From positions 4,603,463-4,667,462 of the forward strand of contig NC_036456.1 of assembly GCF_002775205.1 (NCBI RefSeq): a DNA stretch of 64,000 nt. Direction: 5' to 3'. Under the pieces are notes generated by a model. The model worked only from the letters and a program-made list of their open reading frames with translations. It was not told where the DNA came from and searched no databases. Positions 8,870 to 19,881 of this stretch are shown here, in pieces. Source of the DNA: Xiphophorus maculatus (lineage: Eukaryota > Chordata > Actinopteri > Cyprinodontiformes > Poeciliidae). How positions within the stretch are numbered: position 1 is the first letter of the stretch; each line of letters begins with the position of its first letter. The translations under genes were made by a program, and so were the position numbers.

Positions 8870-11697
8870 TTATGGTATTTTGCATTTTGGGATTTATTTA
8901 TCTCAAGCGTCACTCCTAAGCATCATTGTAAAGATGAAAGAACGAACGAGTAAAACCTATTTCATAAAGAAAAATAAGGGGGTTCCACTCAAATGATGTT
9001 TGAAACCACGTGTTTGCTGAGGAGCCTTTCTGATGACCTTTTTGTTTTCACTCTATATTTGAACCGATTCACGGAATTCCTTTCAGTTTCATGCACTGGT
9101 ACCGTCACATTGTTTTGTCAATGCTACATTAGCACTGAAGGGGTAATGAATGGTCAGTAGACTAAAGAAAAATGTATTGCTAGCACCAAAAGAGAAGCTT
9201 AAAGTTGAGTGTTGTCCAATAGTGGACACTGCCAATGTTCATTGAAGTTCCAGCTGAATTAATAACCGGCAGATTCAAAGTATTTTGATAAGAATAGTGT
9301 GTTAAAAATGAGGAAAAAGTAGGATGTCATGTTTAATTCAAACCCGCCGACGTCTGGTTGGCGAATTTTATTTGCCTTTGTCAAGAGTGGACAGTCTTGT
9401 GATTAAAGCTGTTACAAACGCTAAAAGGTTCCCCAGAAATTTGACAGTTCCCACGCTACCATTAGGGTTGTTAAAATACAAAAGTGCCTAAACCTAGGTC
9501 AGAGAAGAGCATTGCCTTGATTCCGGTGAGTGGTTCGTGACTGGTTCGTTACGCTAGTTTATGGTCTAGCATATTCCCGGAAAAATTTCCACCGCCAACT
9601 GGAGTCTAACTAGGGGTTAACCCCAGACATCTAGCGTTGCGACATGCTAATGTGACGACCGACTTGACGGTATTAGTATGTACCGTCCTTGACGCAAGCG
9701 ATAATTTCTTATTTCCCCCAATGAGTAGAATGTGTTGTGTGACAGTAATGGCTCCACCCTAACCGTACCATGTCATTCTCCTGTTGTCCTCCAACCAAAC
9801 GGTGCCCAGGAACGGTCTGGTTCAGGTCGGTTGTATGAGTCTTTTTTTTTTTTTTTTACTATGGGAACAAAGTAGTGAACCGACCCATGCCATACCGCTT
9901 AATCGAAGTGAGGCATAAGTGTAAACTCATTTTATGACCTGCTAAATTTTCTGTAGCAGTTTCACCAGAGTGTTATTGATCTTGGTTTTAGAAAGACGGA
10001 AGCTAAAAGACTTGTTGGCCTCCTGATAACGACATGTAAAAGTCCTGCAGCATCACAGAGCCAAACGTACTGGTATCCCTGCTGTCAATACTTTATACTG
10101 ACCCCCTGTTCCCAGCAGGACAGAGCTTTATGTCCTAAGACAACTCACAAGGATGGAGAAGAGACAGAGAGGGATCTTTGACTAGATCAGCTATTCCCTA
10201 GTTCTTCAACAGGTTTAGGGTCTTGAAACAGCCAAGAAAGTCGTTTAAGTTTCTAGGCTTTTTGGTTGTCGGTGTGAGGTTAAACGTCACACCTTCTCAT
10301 TTTACTGGCATCATTTTATCTAAAGTTGCCCGGTATTCCGTGAGGCAACCGTTTTCTGACAAGGTTCCCGGATCTTTGGAAGGCCCACAGAACCGCAACC
10401 GTCCCTCGTTTCCTGCCAAAGCCGCCCGGAGTTTTTAATATGTCAAAAAAAAGCTCAGAGTCTCGTCTGACCAAAGCACACAATTTCAGCAAACTCCCCA
10501 AGTTTGCTTTTGTGATAGTAGGACAGAAGAAAGGTTTTTTTGTTTTGTTTTCTGGTAGTAGCCGGTTGCCATGGGGAGTTTCTCCACTGAATAAATCATC
10601 TTAAGTTTTTTGGGGTTTTTTGTACTTATACTTACCCTGAGGGGTATATATCTGTACTAGGAGTAATTGGTTAATTTAGCTCTAAAACCTTTCTTGAAAT
10701 GCATTACATCTTAGATATTCTTCCTACTACAGCCTACTATAAGTGTATTAAAATAAATAATGTACTAGTTCTCTAAACCCTGAGAAAGATCCTCTGCTTC
10801 TCAGGTTGCGCATCAAAACCATGTGCTCCTTTCTCCCAAAGTCTCTCATTCTGAGGTCAGAACCTGAACAGCATTACCAGACACTTTCTTACCACATCAC
10901 TGCTCTTACGTTGGTTTTTCTGGTTTGTTTAATTCAGCTTTAAAGCTAAAGTTACTCCGTCTTACTTGGATGTGTTTCTTGGATCATCCAGCAGTTGTTA
11001 AAAAGAAAAAGAAGAAAATATGAGTTGAACATCCGTTTGCATTTGTTGTTGATGTTTGGCGTGGCAAAGGAGGGTTGGGGATTATTTGTCCTTGTCGTTT
11101 TTGGAGCATGTCCCCCCGGCTGTAATGAGGCTGTAGACGTTCTTGTGATGCAACAATCAATGTATCCAAGTAGTGAATGTATTTCTGTCGAAAGGACATG
11201 GGAAGTGTTCAAAATAAGATCCCAACCAATGGTTTTATCCTCCCGTATGGGCAAGTTTGACAATTGAAGTCTTCAGATGTGCTGAAGCGTATCGTTCACA
11301 CAGGCTAATGGTTGGGGGACTTTTATCTTCTCCAGACATACACTGAGTCCACTGAGACCTTCTGTTCTCATTTATATATGTCCAGAAACGGTGTTGGACT
11401 TACAAAGAAACACTGGTTGGAGGTTGAAAAATCGAAATATAGCATAAATGTTTTACGTTTTGAACACTCTGTGGAGGCGTTTGTTTCCAGTTGATGCCTG
11501 AAAGCTTGAAATTGAAGCTGTTTGATTTGATTTTTAGATATTTTTTTTTTATTTCAGCATTCAGTCAGGACTTTTTAGAAAAGTCCTAAAAAGAGGGCGT
11601 CTATGCTTACTTATGTGAACCAAATGTAAATAATTTGTAAGATAAGAAATGTGTAATGTACAGTATTTTGTGTTGTGCAAATTTTTATAAGTTTTGT

Positions 11698-11703
11698 ATT
11701 AAA
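11698..11703 (+). terminator. Candidate distal poly(A) signal of tada2b
   Basis: ATTAAA is followed 20-50 bases later by a strong T/GT-rich stretch (11729-11760), the expected downstream element. Confidence 0.4.
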
Positions 11704-11740
11704 AACAGATTTTTGACAAAAATAATGCTCTTTTTTTTTG

Positions 11741-12894
11741 TCTGTCTTTCTTTCTTCTTGTTCCATCTACTGGTCTCGCATTGCAGAGCCGTTTTACTTT
11801 TCCGGTGCTAATGAATTTGATATTTGGAAATATTTTCTCGTCTCCTTTCATGGAGTAAATCGAATGTTGACGCTGTTGAAGCACACAGAGAGAAGGGTTA
11901 AGCGGGAAGTGGATGAGATCTGCATGTCGATGAGGTTCCTTTGGTCACAATGTTTTCCTTCACAAAGAAAGAAATCGGATTCAGATTCTGTGGGTTCCAC
12001 CTTGTGGCAGAAAGAGGAAGTGACGGAAGACGTTCATACCTCAACTTCCAAAACATTCATTACTTCTGACTCAAAAGTACCATAAAAATCCACTCTGGTT
12101 TGCTTACAGCTATTTAAATGTGCACAAGATGTTCTTTCTGGGCATGTCAACTGCATTGCTGGAGGAGGAAAAGAACACCATGCGCACAGTGAAGAATGGT
12201 GGCGCCGTTCCTCCGGCCCTGGAAAACTGTGACTTGTGGAGAACAAGACGGATTCAATCAAGTGTCAGGAAAGCCTGGGAGACACTGTAATGGCAGCTGT
12301 GAGGAAGATGAAGCTGGGGTGTGTTTGAAATTCCAAAGAGGACAATAATGTAAAGCGCATCTCAATGTCCACTGAGGCTTGATTCCAGAAGTCCTAAACG
12401 ATTCTGCAGTTTCCATCGTAGCCGTTGTTTTCTTGGGATTCTGTTGTGGTGTGGCATGCGGACCACTCCTCACAGACCATTCTCATGCGCAAGTACTTCA
12501 TAATTATCCTCTTGCCTCGTCATTGAGTCGGTCTGATTTCCGACTGAGACGTTGATCTCGGTAAGCGTGGTAAATTGTTAATCAAGCTTATTTTATTGTT
12601 TATTGCCAATGGATGCCAGCTTGTACAGTTTGCCAGTGGACCCAGTTTGCGTTGGGGGTCAGCTCCACGTAGGTGCAGACACGAGAAACAGCAAAAGGTT
12701 CCATGGTTAAAACGTTTAAAAAGTGCCGCTCTGCAGTCCAGAACAAGATTTAAGAGTTTGACAGTAAAATTTTATTATATTATTTTACTAAGGCATGTGG
12801 CATGAAGCCATGGGTTTTACAGATGGGTGAACAGCTAATGCGGACTATAAAATATAATTTTCCAGCAGCATAAGTCATGGTGGTTTTTGAATGT
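11741..12894. other. Intergenic region without recognised genes
   Basis: The composition is mixed and only short open frames occur on both strands. I recognise no RNA gene, repeat family or protein domain. Confidence 0.5.
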
Positions 12895-13235
12895 GTAGAA
12901 TTCAAAAACAAACTTCCAGAAAACGGCAAAACTGTCAAAACACTGACTTTCTTTAAATCAAGGCTAAGAAGCCACCTGTTTAGAGCTGGTTTGAATTCAC
13001 AATAACTTGAATATTTGTCAGCATACTTGATCAATGATATTTGTGTGTTTACATAGCAATTTGGAGGAGAGCATTTGACAAAATGTAATGTTTCATAATT
13101 GGTTACTGTACTGCTTTTATGGTATAAAGCAGTTTGAAGTGCTTTGTTGCTTACATGTTCTATTTAAATACACTTGACTTAAAGTATCAAAATACTTAAT
13201 AAAGTTGCAGTGCATGAGAACGTATGCAGTTAGTT
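12895..13235 (+). mobile_element. 3' remnant of a LINE retrotransposon
   Basis: One plus frame around 12930-13005 reads TFFKSRLRSHLFRAGLNSQ and then a stop, the familiar last residues of fish LINE ORF2 proteins (a KxxLKTHLF-like motif). It is followed by an AT-rich 3' region with GTATAAAGCAGTTTGAAGTG and CTATTTAAATACACTTGACT, a typical LINE tail. Everything upstream is lost (5' truncation). The clade (Rex1/L2-like) is a guess. Confidence 0.6.
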
Positions 13236-13891
13236 ATTTTATTTTATTTTTTTGCTAGGCTAAACTAACCGTGTCCTTTCCTTCTGATTTGTATTGTATA
13301 TCTCCTGCTCCACCCAGACAAATAGTTTTATTGGTAGCAAATAAAACAACAGGTTCAAAAGCAGAGTTCTTTTTGGGCTTGGCATGATTATGCCTCCATA
13401 CCTCTTGTGGCCCAGGTGGCTCTGTATGGCTCAGAGTCGAGTCAGGCGTACAAAAGCCACACGGAGGGCAGAGCCTAACCGACTGACCAGGAACAAGAAG
13501 CTCTCCCAATGGAGACTTGATCTAGTTGCATTGTTTTTATTTACCAAAACATTCAATCTTTCAAACTTTGAACATTTTCTTTAATGATGCTGATATGGTT
13601 TAAATACTGATGCTAGCCATGCATTGTAGATTTTAGCTAGACATTATCGACTGCTAATTCTCTTCATGTTTTTACCTGCTTCCTCCTGTAGTAGATCTAC
13701 AGACGATGGACTGAACTGCACTTGTATGAGTCACAACTTCTACTGTTGCTACTTTCCACTTGTGTACCAGGCTCAGGATCTGAAAGCAAATATATATATA
13801 TATATATATAAAAACTTCACACATTTCAATGTTACTTTAAACCAATACAGACATATTGGTGAAGGTTAGATCATTCCTACATGCTGATATT
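13236..13891. other. Intergenic spacer between LINE tail and MITE
   Basis: I recognise no gene or transposon family here. The only clear structure is a short (TA)n run at 13790-13811. Confidence 0.5.
13790..13811. repeat. (TA)n microsatellite
   Basis: The run is about 11 uninterrupted TA units. Confidence 0.85.
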
Positions 13892-14456
13892 CAGTGGTGG
13901 GCACCGCTAACTAAAGCACTAATTATAAACATTAGCTTTGCTAATGCGCTACACCAACATGTTATTTAGCAGAAGCTAATGCTACTGCGCTAATTTCAAT
14001 TCAAATATCTGCCCCTGAAGGATAACCAACCCTCAGACGCCAATTTAATTTTGACGTCATTTTCTATAACGCTCAAGATATTCTATTTATTTTTATATGT
14101 TGTTCTGTAATGTGCTGTATTTTGTTCCTGTGTTTGCTTGAAATAATGTTATTGAGGATTTTAAAAAACTAGGTGAGCTGAGGAAACGGAATTACTGCGT
14201 AAACAGTTTTTACTCACTTCAAAATAAGAGCATGGATATAATTGTCTAACTACTCGAATTTTTTTTATCAGTAAATAGCCAAAACTTCAGAGATTTTGAA
14301 CTTTTATCTGAAAGTTTGCCCACAGCATTTTAGAAGTTATCCAGAGAAATTGAGCTAAGGGAACTAAGTGCGCTAAACAGTTTTCAAAGTTAGCAAAAGT
14401 GCTAATTGAGAAGTAGCTCCTCTATTAGCACATTATCGGAAGTGTGCCCACCACTG
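13892..14456. mobile_element. hAT-like MITE (non-autonomous DNA transposon)
   Basis: The left end CAGTGGTGGGCACCGCTAA and the right end read in reverse, CAGTGGTGGGCACACTTCC, form terminal inverted repeats with 13 identical leading bases. CAGTGGTGGGCA-type ends are usual for fish hAT elements. The flanks CTGATATT and CAGGTATA agree at 5 of 8 positions, consistent with a decayed 8-bp target duplication. The 565-bp interior is rich in GCTAA words and has no transposase frame. Confidence 0.75.
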
Positions 14457-15027
14457 CAGGTATACATCAATATTATTATTATTATGAAATGAGCCACATT
14501 ACATCACTGCCTGAGGCTGGTTTATTAAGTTAAGATGACAAAAGTTTGGATTTTACTGAAACTGCACAGGGATCTATCACCTGTTTCTATCACATCTCTT
14601 TAACTTTTATTTCAAGGATGCAGTTCAAACTCCAACCAGTAAAAACAGAAGTTTGGAATGACACCAGCAGCAGAATGAGTTCTACCCCTCATGTATAAAC
14701 TCAGACCCAACATGCTGTTATTTAAAACGTCTGGTTTAATGATGCTGGCCTGCTCCACACTGTGAAAGCTTCTTGTAACTCTTTGTTTCTAACAGAGCCC
14801 AAACCACAATGATGATGACAACGTATTTACTGTACAGGCCCGTCTACTGGCAGAAGAAGTTTAAAACTGCTGGACGCTGTCCCCAGAGTTTATGTTGCTG
14901 GTCCAGTCTCAGAGTGTGAGGACAGTTTGTGAGGGAAATGACCGCATTGCGTTGGGTGGTCCGCCGAGTCCGTCGTCTTCCACTGGTAACGCTGAACCCG
15001 CTTCGTTACGCCATTAGCCAATCAGTC
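14457..15027 (-). other. grpel1: grpel1 3'UTR
   Basis: This is the stretch between the grpel1 stop codon and the hAT-like MITE. It contains the gene's poly(A) signal and no other gene. Confidence 0.6.
14521..14526 (-). terminator. grpel1: grpel1 poly(A) signal
   Basis: TTTATT on the plus strand is AATAAA on the minus strand, about 500 bases after the grpel1 stop. Cleavage would fall near 14500, just short of the MITE end at 14456. Confidence 0.6.
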
Positions 15028-15374
15028 CTAGGAAGCCTTGGCCACACCCACCAACGCCGGCCTCAGGGTTCGACCGTGCAGCTTATAGCCCACTTTGGTC
15101 ACCACGGCAACGGTCCCGGGCTCCTTGCCCTCTATGGGGGCGTGGAAGAGCGCCTCGTGCTCGTAAGGGTCGAACTTCTGGCCCTCAGGGTTGAGCTTGA
15201 GCAGGCCGTGCTTGGTGAAGACCTTCTGGATCTGGACCTCGGTCATCACCAGGCCGTCGTACAGGTTCTTCAGGTGAGGGTTCTGACTTGTCACCTCCTC
15301 TTTAGGGACACTCTCCATGGCCTTCTCCAGGATGTCGGCCACCTCCAGGAGGTCCTTACAGAAGCCCTGAATGC
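15028..15374 (-). CDS. grpel1: grpel1 exon 4
   Basis: The acceptor is CTCTCCAG. The exon begins by completing the split glycine codon and reads G-I-Q-G-F-C-K-D-L-L-E-V-A-D-I-L, then the Hsp70-binding beta domain, ending ...GVAKAS and TAG. Confidence 0.96.
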
Positions 15375-18300
15375 CTGGAGAGAATGGAGGAGGTTTGAGC
15401 AGCTCGTGGCTTTAAAATATGACTATTTACTCTTTTAAAAGCTTGAATTACAGAAACCTGACCACGTATTGGACAATGAGAGGCCCTTAAGTGTAATATT
15501 CAAACTATGCAACACATTCTAAACCAATCTGGCCACTTCAAAAACAACGAAAGAGCTTTTGTTGCTCATTTGTGACATCCAGTGGTTCATATTGGCAACT
15601 GCAAAAATATGTCTGTTTTATCCCAGGGGTTCCCAAACATTTCCATGATCCCTCGACCCCATTTCCAAAGCAACAGAAAAACCTACAAAATATGTAAAGA
15701 AATTTCACCTTTTAGAATATTTTTATTCAGTATTCCATAATTATTACATTTATCCAGCATAAATGCTGCCTCAAGAAGATTTTATTATCAAAAAAATTTT
15801 TCATCACCATCCCCTCTTTTGATTATAATAAAATATGTAATGTTATATTAATCACATTAAATGTGATTTTATTCCAGCAGTTTTTTTTTTTTTTTGCTGC
15901 TTGTCGGTTCCTTTGGTCCTTTTTCTCATCAACCTTTTAATTTCTTGACAGCTTGAGGAGCAAAGCAGTTTGATGAATTTGACTGGCAACCAGAAAACAT
16001 TTAAATAATATTCTTTTTTTTTTTAATTAATACAAGTTTGATGAAAAATGTTGTATTAAAAAGTATATGAGATTAAATCTTGGTTGTTTTTTTTTTGTTT
16101 GTGAATGTTTTTTCTCATCTCTCCAGCATTCTGAGGCTCCTACAGCGCCCTCTGGAGGCCCCTCTGGAGGTTTATGTAACACAGCATAAACCAGTGTCTT
16201 TCCAACAGCTTTGTTCTAAAAATTGAGAGGTTTTTACCGTACAACTTAGCATCCTCCACCATCCGTTGACTCCTGGTCCTCAGGTTTTCTGTATCTGCTA
16301 GAGCTCTCTTATACTTTTCCTGCAAATGACACAGAGGAGACAAAGAACAATTGGCTACAGGGGCGTAAATTTCTACCAAAAACAAACAAGCAAAAAGCAG
16401 CTCTGAAATTTTTAGATTTCAAGAAAAAAAACAAAAAAAACTTGGATATTCTCTGTTATCAAAAAGAAAAAGAAATTCCATGATTGAAGGAATAAATTTA
16501 TAACATTAAAGCTAGGACATTTTCTAACAATGTATTTTCAGCTATTTTTAAGAAAGAAAATTTGAAATTTTGCCACCAAAAGTCACAGAAGATAGTAAGT
16601 TTAGGTGAAGTGCATCTGGATGTTCTTGTGTATCATAATGACATCTGCCATGCATTGGGAAATTACAGATTACAAATTGTAATTTCTTTTCTCGCAAGTT
16701 TGCAACTTCTTGACATCTGAGAACCCCGATAGTTTTCTTGGAAATGTGCAAAATTAATCTAGATATTTGGCAGAAAATCATACAATTTTTTCCCCCGTCT
16801 ATTATCTACAGTGGTCCCAATTAGCCATAACTCACTGCAGATAACCAAAAATAGGCAAAGTTTTCTTAAACTTGTTAATGTTTGAATATACAAAAAATGT
16901 AAGAAGCGGCCAATAACCCATTTACCTTGTCAGTATGTCACGGCAAATAACATATTTGCACTTTTTTCAGCTCTGGTGGTTTTTATTTGACAGTAGCTGC
17001 TTTTCACTGGTCATAAAATAACCCAAATCAGAGTTACAAAAAGCCCCTCAATGAAAACACGCAAATTTCAAGAAAAAACAAAAAAACGTTGTTTTTTTTT
17101 GTTTGTTTTTAATTGCACCTGAATGAGATGGTTTTTCGACTGAATCAAAATGAGAACAACCGGGGCGTGCCGTGGTGGCGTAGCGGTTAGCTCGACCAGT
17201 ATTTGGAGGCCTTGGTCGCGGGTTCATGACATTTGCCGCATGTCTTTCCCAGTTTCCAAAAGACCCCCTGGAGGGGTAAAAAATAAAAAAATGAGAACAA
17301 CCAGCTGCTACTACTGGCGGAAAAGACGAAGACAAAGACAGGAAGTGGTAGGAGGATGATAGCAAGGCATGGTTTTAAATGACTTGTTACTGAACAAACA
17401 TGTTCGCGCCTGGATTTAATTTTCGTTTCTTATTTAATGGAAACACCGCAAATGCAAAATGGTGCTATTTTTCCCGACATTTGCAAAAACATCGACAAGG
17501 TTTTGCCTAAATTTGTAATGGAAACGCAGCTGGCAAAGAAGCTGAGCTCGAGACTGCCGCCTCTGTACGCCCGCTCTAACCACTGCACTGCGTCACGCCA
17601 CATATGCGTTTTAATCATATGCCCATCAGGACAAACACACAGGTAGATGAACATGCTGGCTCTTACTGTCATCTCCTTCAGCTGCTCCTCCAGCTGGACC
17701 TTCTCCTCGGTAAGAACCTTTTCTGCTGGGTTCTGCTCTGTCTTCTCGGCCTCCTCCTCCGAGCTGGGGCCATTCTTCTGCTGGGTGGCAGTGCACAGCA
17801 ACCGCACAGGTGCTCTGCAATGGAAGACACAACAATTACCTCACTTATCTTTTGATTCCATCAAGACAGCTTAATACAGACTAAACACACCGACAAATCA
17901 GTTACGCAAGTAACCTAGCCGCCTCGGCACTTGTAGACAAGGACTGGATGACTCGTCAATTTATGTCATCATCTCTCAACAGCCAATCAGACTGGGTCGT
18001 GATATGACGCCCAGCTTCATTCATAAAGTCCTAACTGGCTGTAAAGAGAAGGCAGCGTGAAACCGAATTACAAACACGCCATGTAAAGCTAACAAAAGCA
18101 GAAGCTCCATGATGGAGTGTGTCCCAGACACACTTTAAATAGCTACACCCCAGGAAGTTACATTATGGCATTATGACATCACCATTCCCCTTCGCCAACA
18201 ATGTCAGTGATAATACGGCAGACTTTAAAGTGGCAGCATGTCCGCCAATACAGCAAAAATAAATATCTCCTGTGTTAGTTATTACTCCTGTAAAGGTCAA

Positions 18301-18505
18301 GAGTAGGCAGGGAAAGCTAACCGTGCTAACCGGTTCCCACCATGAGCTGGGAGCTACTACCAGTGGCTGAACTCCAGGTCAGAGCGAGCCCTGCGGTTCT
18401 TCCCGAGTCTCAGCTAAACAATAAAAACGCAGCTCACCTCTTCAGCGCAGGGGACGCTAACACGGAGTAGCTCTGCCTCACAGCTCGGACACACCAGCTC
18501 GCCAT
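15028..18505 (-). CDS. grpel1: Mitochondrial GrpE-like nucleotide exchange factor 1, four exons
   Basis: The coding sequence joins 18505-18438, 17814-17667, 16319-16238 and 15374-15028 on the minus strand, giving 214 aa (human 217). The protein drives ADP/ATP exchange on mitochondrial Hsp70 (HSPA9) in the matrix, as needed for protein import and folding. Residues 1 to about 28 are a basic, serine-containing presequence starting MASWCVRAVRQSYS. A long helix follows (LTEEKVQLEEQLKEMTEKYK, residues about 57-76, then ALADTENLRTRSQ). The C-terminal beta domain carries the GrpE signature region FDPYEHEALFH...GTVAVVTKVGYKLHGRTLRPA. The three introns are phase 2, 0 and 1 and all joins keep frame. Confidence 0.97.
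15375..16237 (-). other. grpel1 intron 3
   Basis: This 863-bp intron is AT-rich with several T tracts (for example about 15880-15895). A CTCF-like motif on the minus strand lies at 16145-16158. I see no further exon. Confidence 0.6.
16145..16158 (-). promoter_or_regulatory. CTCF-like motif
   Basis: Reading the minus strand gives CCTCCAGAGGGCGC, which fits the CTCF core at 13 of 14 positions (T for A at the third). Confidence 0.3.
16238..16319 (-). CDS. grpel1: grpel1 exon 3
   Basis: This 82-base exon encodes EKYKRALADTENLRTRSQ...AKLY plus one base of the next glycine codon. The acceptor is GTCATTTGCAG and the donor is GTAAAA. It matches the human helix segment nearly residue for residue. 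Confidence 0.94.
16996..17530 (+). mobile_element. GCTGCGTTTCCATT-family MITE, copy 1 (interrupted)
   Basis: The left end is GCTGCTTTTCACTGGTCAT and the right end is TGTAATGGAAACGCAGC. The body shares CTGCTACTACTGGCG, GGAAGTGGTAGGAGGATGAT, TTATTTAATGGAAACACCGC and CGACAAGGTTTTG with the other copies in this window. About 140 bases of it are a younger SINE insertion. No transposase frame is present. Confidence 0.75.
17162..17287 (+). mobile_element. tRNA-derived SINE (internally shortened)
   Basis: The head GTGGCGTAGCGGTTAGCTCG is an A-box-like RNA polymerase III promoter, followed by GCGGGTTCATGAC (B-box-like). Then come GACATTTGCCGCATGTCTTT and a tail with GACCCCCTGGAGGGG running into A-rich sequence. 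A 15-bp direct repeat AAAATGAGAACAACC borders it exactly (17147-17161 and 17288-17302), the target duplication of L1-type retrotransposition. Confidence 0.85.
17667..17814 (-). CDS. grpel1: grpel1 exon 2
   Basis: The acceptor is TTCCATTGCAG. The exon finishes the targeting peptide (RAPVRLLCTATQQKN, close to the human LLCTATKQKN region), then encodes an acidic linker and the start of the long helix. The donor is GTAAGA after ...KEMT. Confidence 0.94.
17815..18437 (-). other. grpel1 intron 1
   Basis: This 623-bp intron has mixed composition. I see no repeat family or extra exon. Confidence 0.6.
18438..18505 (-). CDS. grpel1: grpel1 exon 1
   Basis: The exon has 22 codons plus two bases, encoding most of the mitochondrial targeting peptide. 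It ends ...ALK + AG before the donor GTGAGC (phase 2). The ATG is the only one near the promoter and is preceded by GGAAA. Confidence 0.92.
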
Positions 18506-18700
18506 TTTCCAAATGCACAGAAACACACGCTTGACGACTTGCGTAAGCTTGATTCAGATACCGTGATGGCTCGAACCAATCAAATTCGAGTACGAAGTGG
18601 GACTCGCTGTCAGTTGACCAATGGGAAGTAGGTAAGATTTTGACGTCTTAGTTAAGTGTGGTTGAGTTTGAGTCAAAGGTGAATGCTGCACATGTGACCA
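18506..18700 (-). promoter_or_regulatory. grpel1: grpel1 promoter region
   Basis: Sequence directly upstream of the ATG has two CCAAT boxes in plus orientation (18576-18580 and 18618-18622), 71 and 113 bases from the start codon, and no TATA box. The pair suggests NF-Y control, common in housekeeping genes. Confidence 0.45.
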
Positions 18701-19183
18701 AGGACAGATTTGTGAAGTCTTATAAATTATTAAATAGTATTAATTTGTATTTTATAAAATTATAATTAGATTTTCCACTTCAGTCGAGCCTTCTTTGGTA
18801 GGCGTGATGACGCCAGATAGGAAAATAAAAAAATATATATATATATAGTTTTGAGGGCCATTTTCTGTTGGAAACATTGCATCATAATGGTGCAGAAGTG
18901 TTAAAGTTTTTTTTTAACCTAAACATAATTTATTTTATAGTAATCTTTTACAATAATCTTCATCTTTAAACATGGCTATCAATAATTAACTTCAGTTCTC
19001 TCACCATTCATCTGTTTGTGTGTCAAAATAAGAATAAAGAAATATCAGGTATAACTTTGCTCATAAAGATGTTGTATTGTTTCAACAACAGAACAATTAA
19101 TTGTTTCTTTGTGTTACACCATTGGCGATTACAATATGCAATGGATTTGAACTGAACTTCTTTTTTTTTATTTTAATAACAAC
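18701..19183. other. Intergenic spacer
   Basis: AT-rich sequence with a short (TA)n run at about 18833-18846. I recognise no gene or transposon. Confidence 0.5.
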
Positions 19184-19587
19184 TGTTATGGCCCGGCTCA
19201 GGTGGCCGCAACAAAAAATAGGGAGGACACGACAACCAGAATAATTGTTCAGCCCTTCAGAGGCATTTATTAAAAGTTACTGTCTAGGGAATAATGAGCA
19301 GCAGCCCAAGATGTGCTTCCAGGGCGTGCTCCCTCAGCCTGGTCCTCCCCCAGCCATGGACCCGGTTGGCCCCCCACAGGTTTCTGCTCCCAACTCCCAC
19401 AACGTGTCAAGCGATCTGCCGGCGCCGCCTCTGGATCTTCTCTTGGCCTTGTTCTTTCCGTCTGCGCCTGGCTCTTCTCATGAGTGGAACGCGCTCCTTA
19501 AATACAATCCAGGTGGCCACGTAACTCAAACTCAACTCTCCCACAATCGAGGACCTTAATTGACAAACAACTTTCCACATTGCCACA
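19184..19587 (-). mobile_element. Candidate solo LTR
   Basis: Read on the minus strand the unit begins TGTGGCAATGTGG and ends GGGCCATAACA (TG...CA ends). It has a TATA-like TATTTAAGG in its first third and an AATAAA (in TTTTAATAAATGCC) near the end, the order expected of an LTR. No internal retroviral or gypsy-type coding sequence is next to it and I found no clean target duplication, so it is either a solo LTR or a retroelement fragment. The right border repeats itself in inverted form (GCCACAC...GTGTGGC). Confidence 0.5.
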
Positions 19588-19715
19588 CAGCAGGGCCGTG
19601 TGGCAATGTGATATTTAGAGTTTCTCTCCATCCAATCTGAATCTAGAAAGAAAAAACTTGATCTAAATGTGTAGAACGTCAAAATACCCCAAAAGCATTC
19701 ATAAATGCAGCAAAG

Positions 19716-19881
19716 CGGTGCCTGTAAAAAGTATTAACTCGGGTAAGGCTGAATGCACACTTTTTTTCCCCTTTTTAGAAAAAAAACGCGTAATATTCTT
19801 ACTCGTTTTTTTATCATGATAAAATGCCAAGTTTGTGAACGATTTTTGAAAAATGTAACGGTGTGAAAACTTTTGTAAATG
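19716..19881. mobile_element. Short Tc1/mariner-type MITE
   Basis: The left part has GGTGCCTGTAAAAAGTATT and the right part TGTAACGGTGTGAAAACTTTT, which correspond to the ends of common fish elements with GTGCCTTGCAAAAGTATTC termini. It is about 166 bp with no coding capacity. Confidence 0.5.

Larger units (their letters stand above)
8575..11740 (+). other. Probable tada2b 3'UTR and flank
   Basis: This is 3.2 kb of non-coding DNA between the tada2b stop and a second candidate poly(A) site. An early AATAAA lies at 8864-8869 and a late ATTAAA at 11698-11703, so short and long mRNA forms are both possible. The block before the late site (about 11620-11710, with TGTAAATAATTTGTAAG and ATGTACAGTATTTTG) has the look of a vertebrate mRNA terminus. 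A perfect hairpin sits at 8720-8752 and a T tract at 9843-9859. Open frames at 10223-10438 and 10952-11494 have no family features. Confidence 0.45.
16320..17666 (-). other. grpel1 intron 2
   Basis: This 1.35-kb intron has a 3' third that is almost entirely mobile DNA: a GCTGC-ended MITE with a SINE inside it. The remainder is AT-rich and carries nothing I recognise. Confidence 0.65.

Noticed and set aside
14929..15438. 169-codon plus-strand frame over grpel1 exon 4
   Set aside because: It is the antisense shadow of a confidently identified exon.
17162..17235. tRNA gene
   Set aside because: A- and B-box-like words are present, but the cloverleaf is incomplete and the unit has a SINE body, A-rich tail and target duplication.
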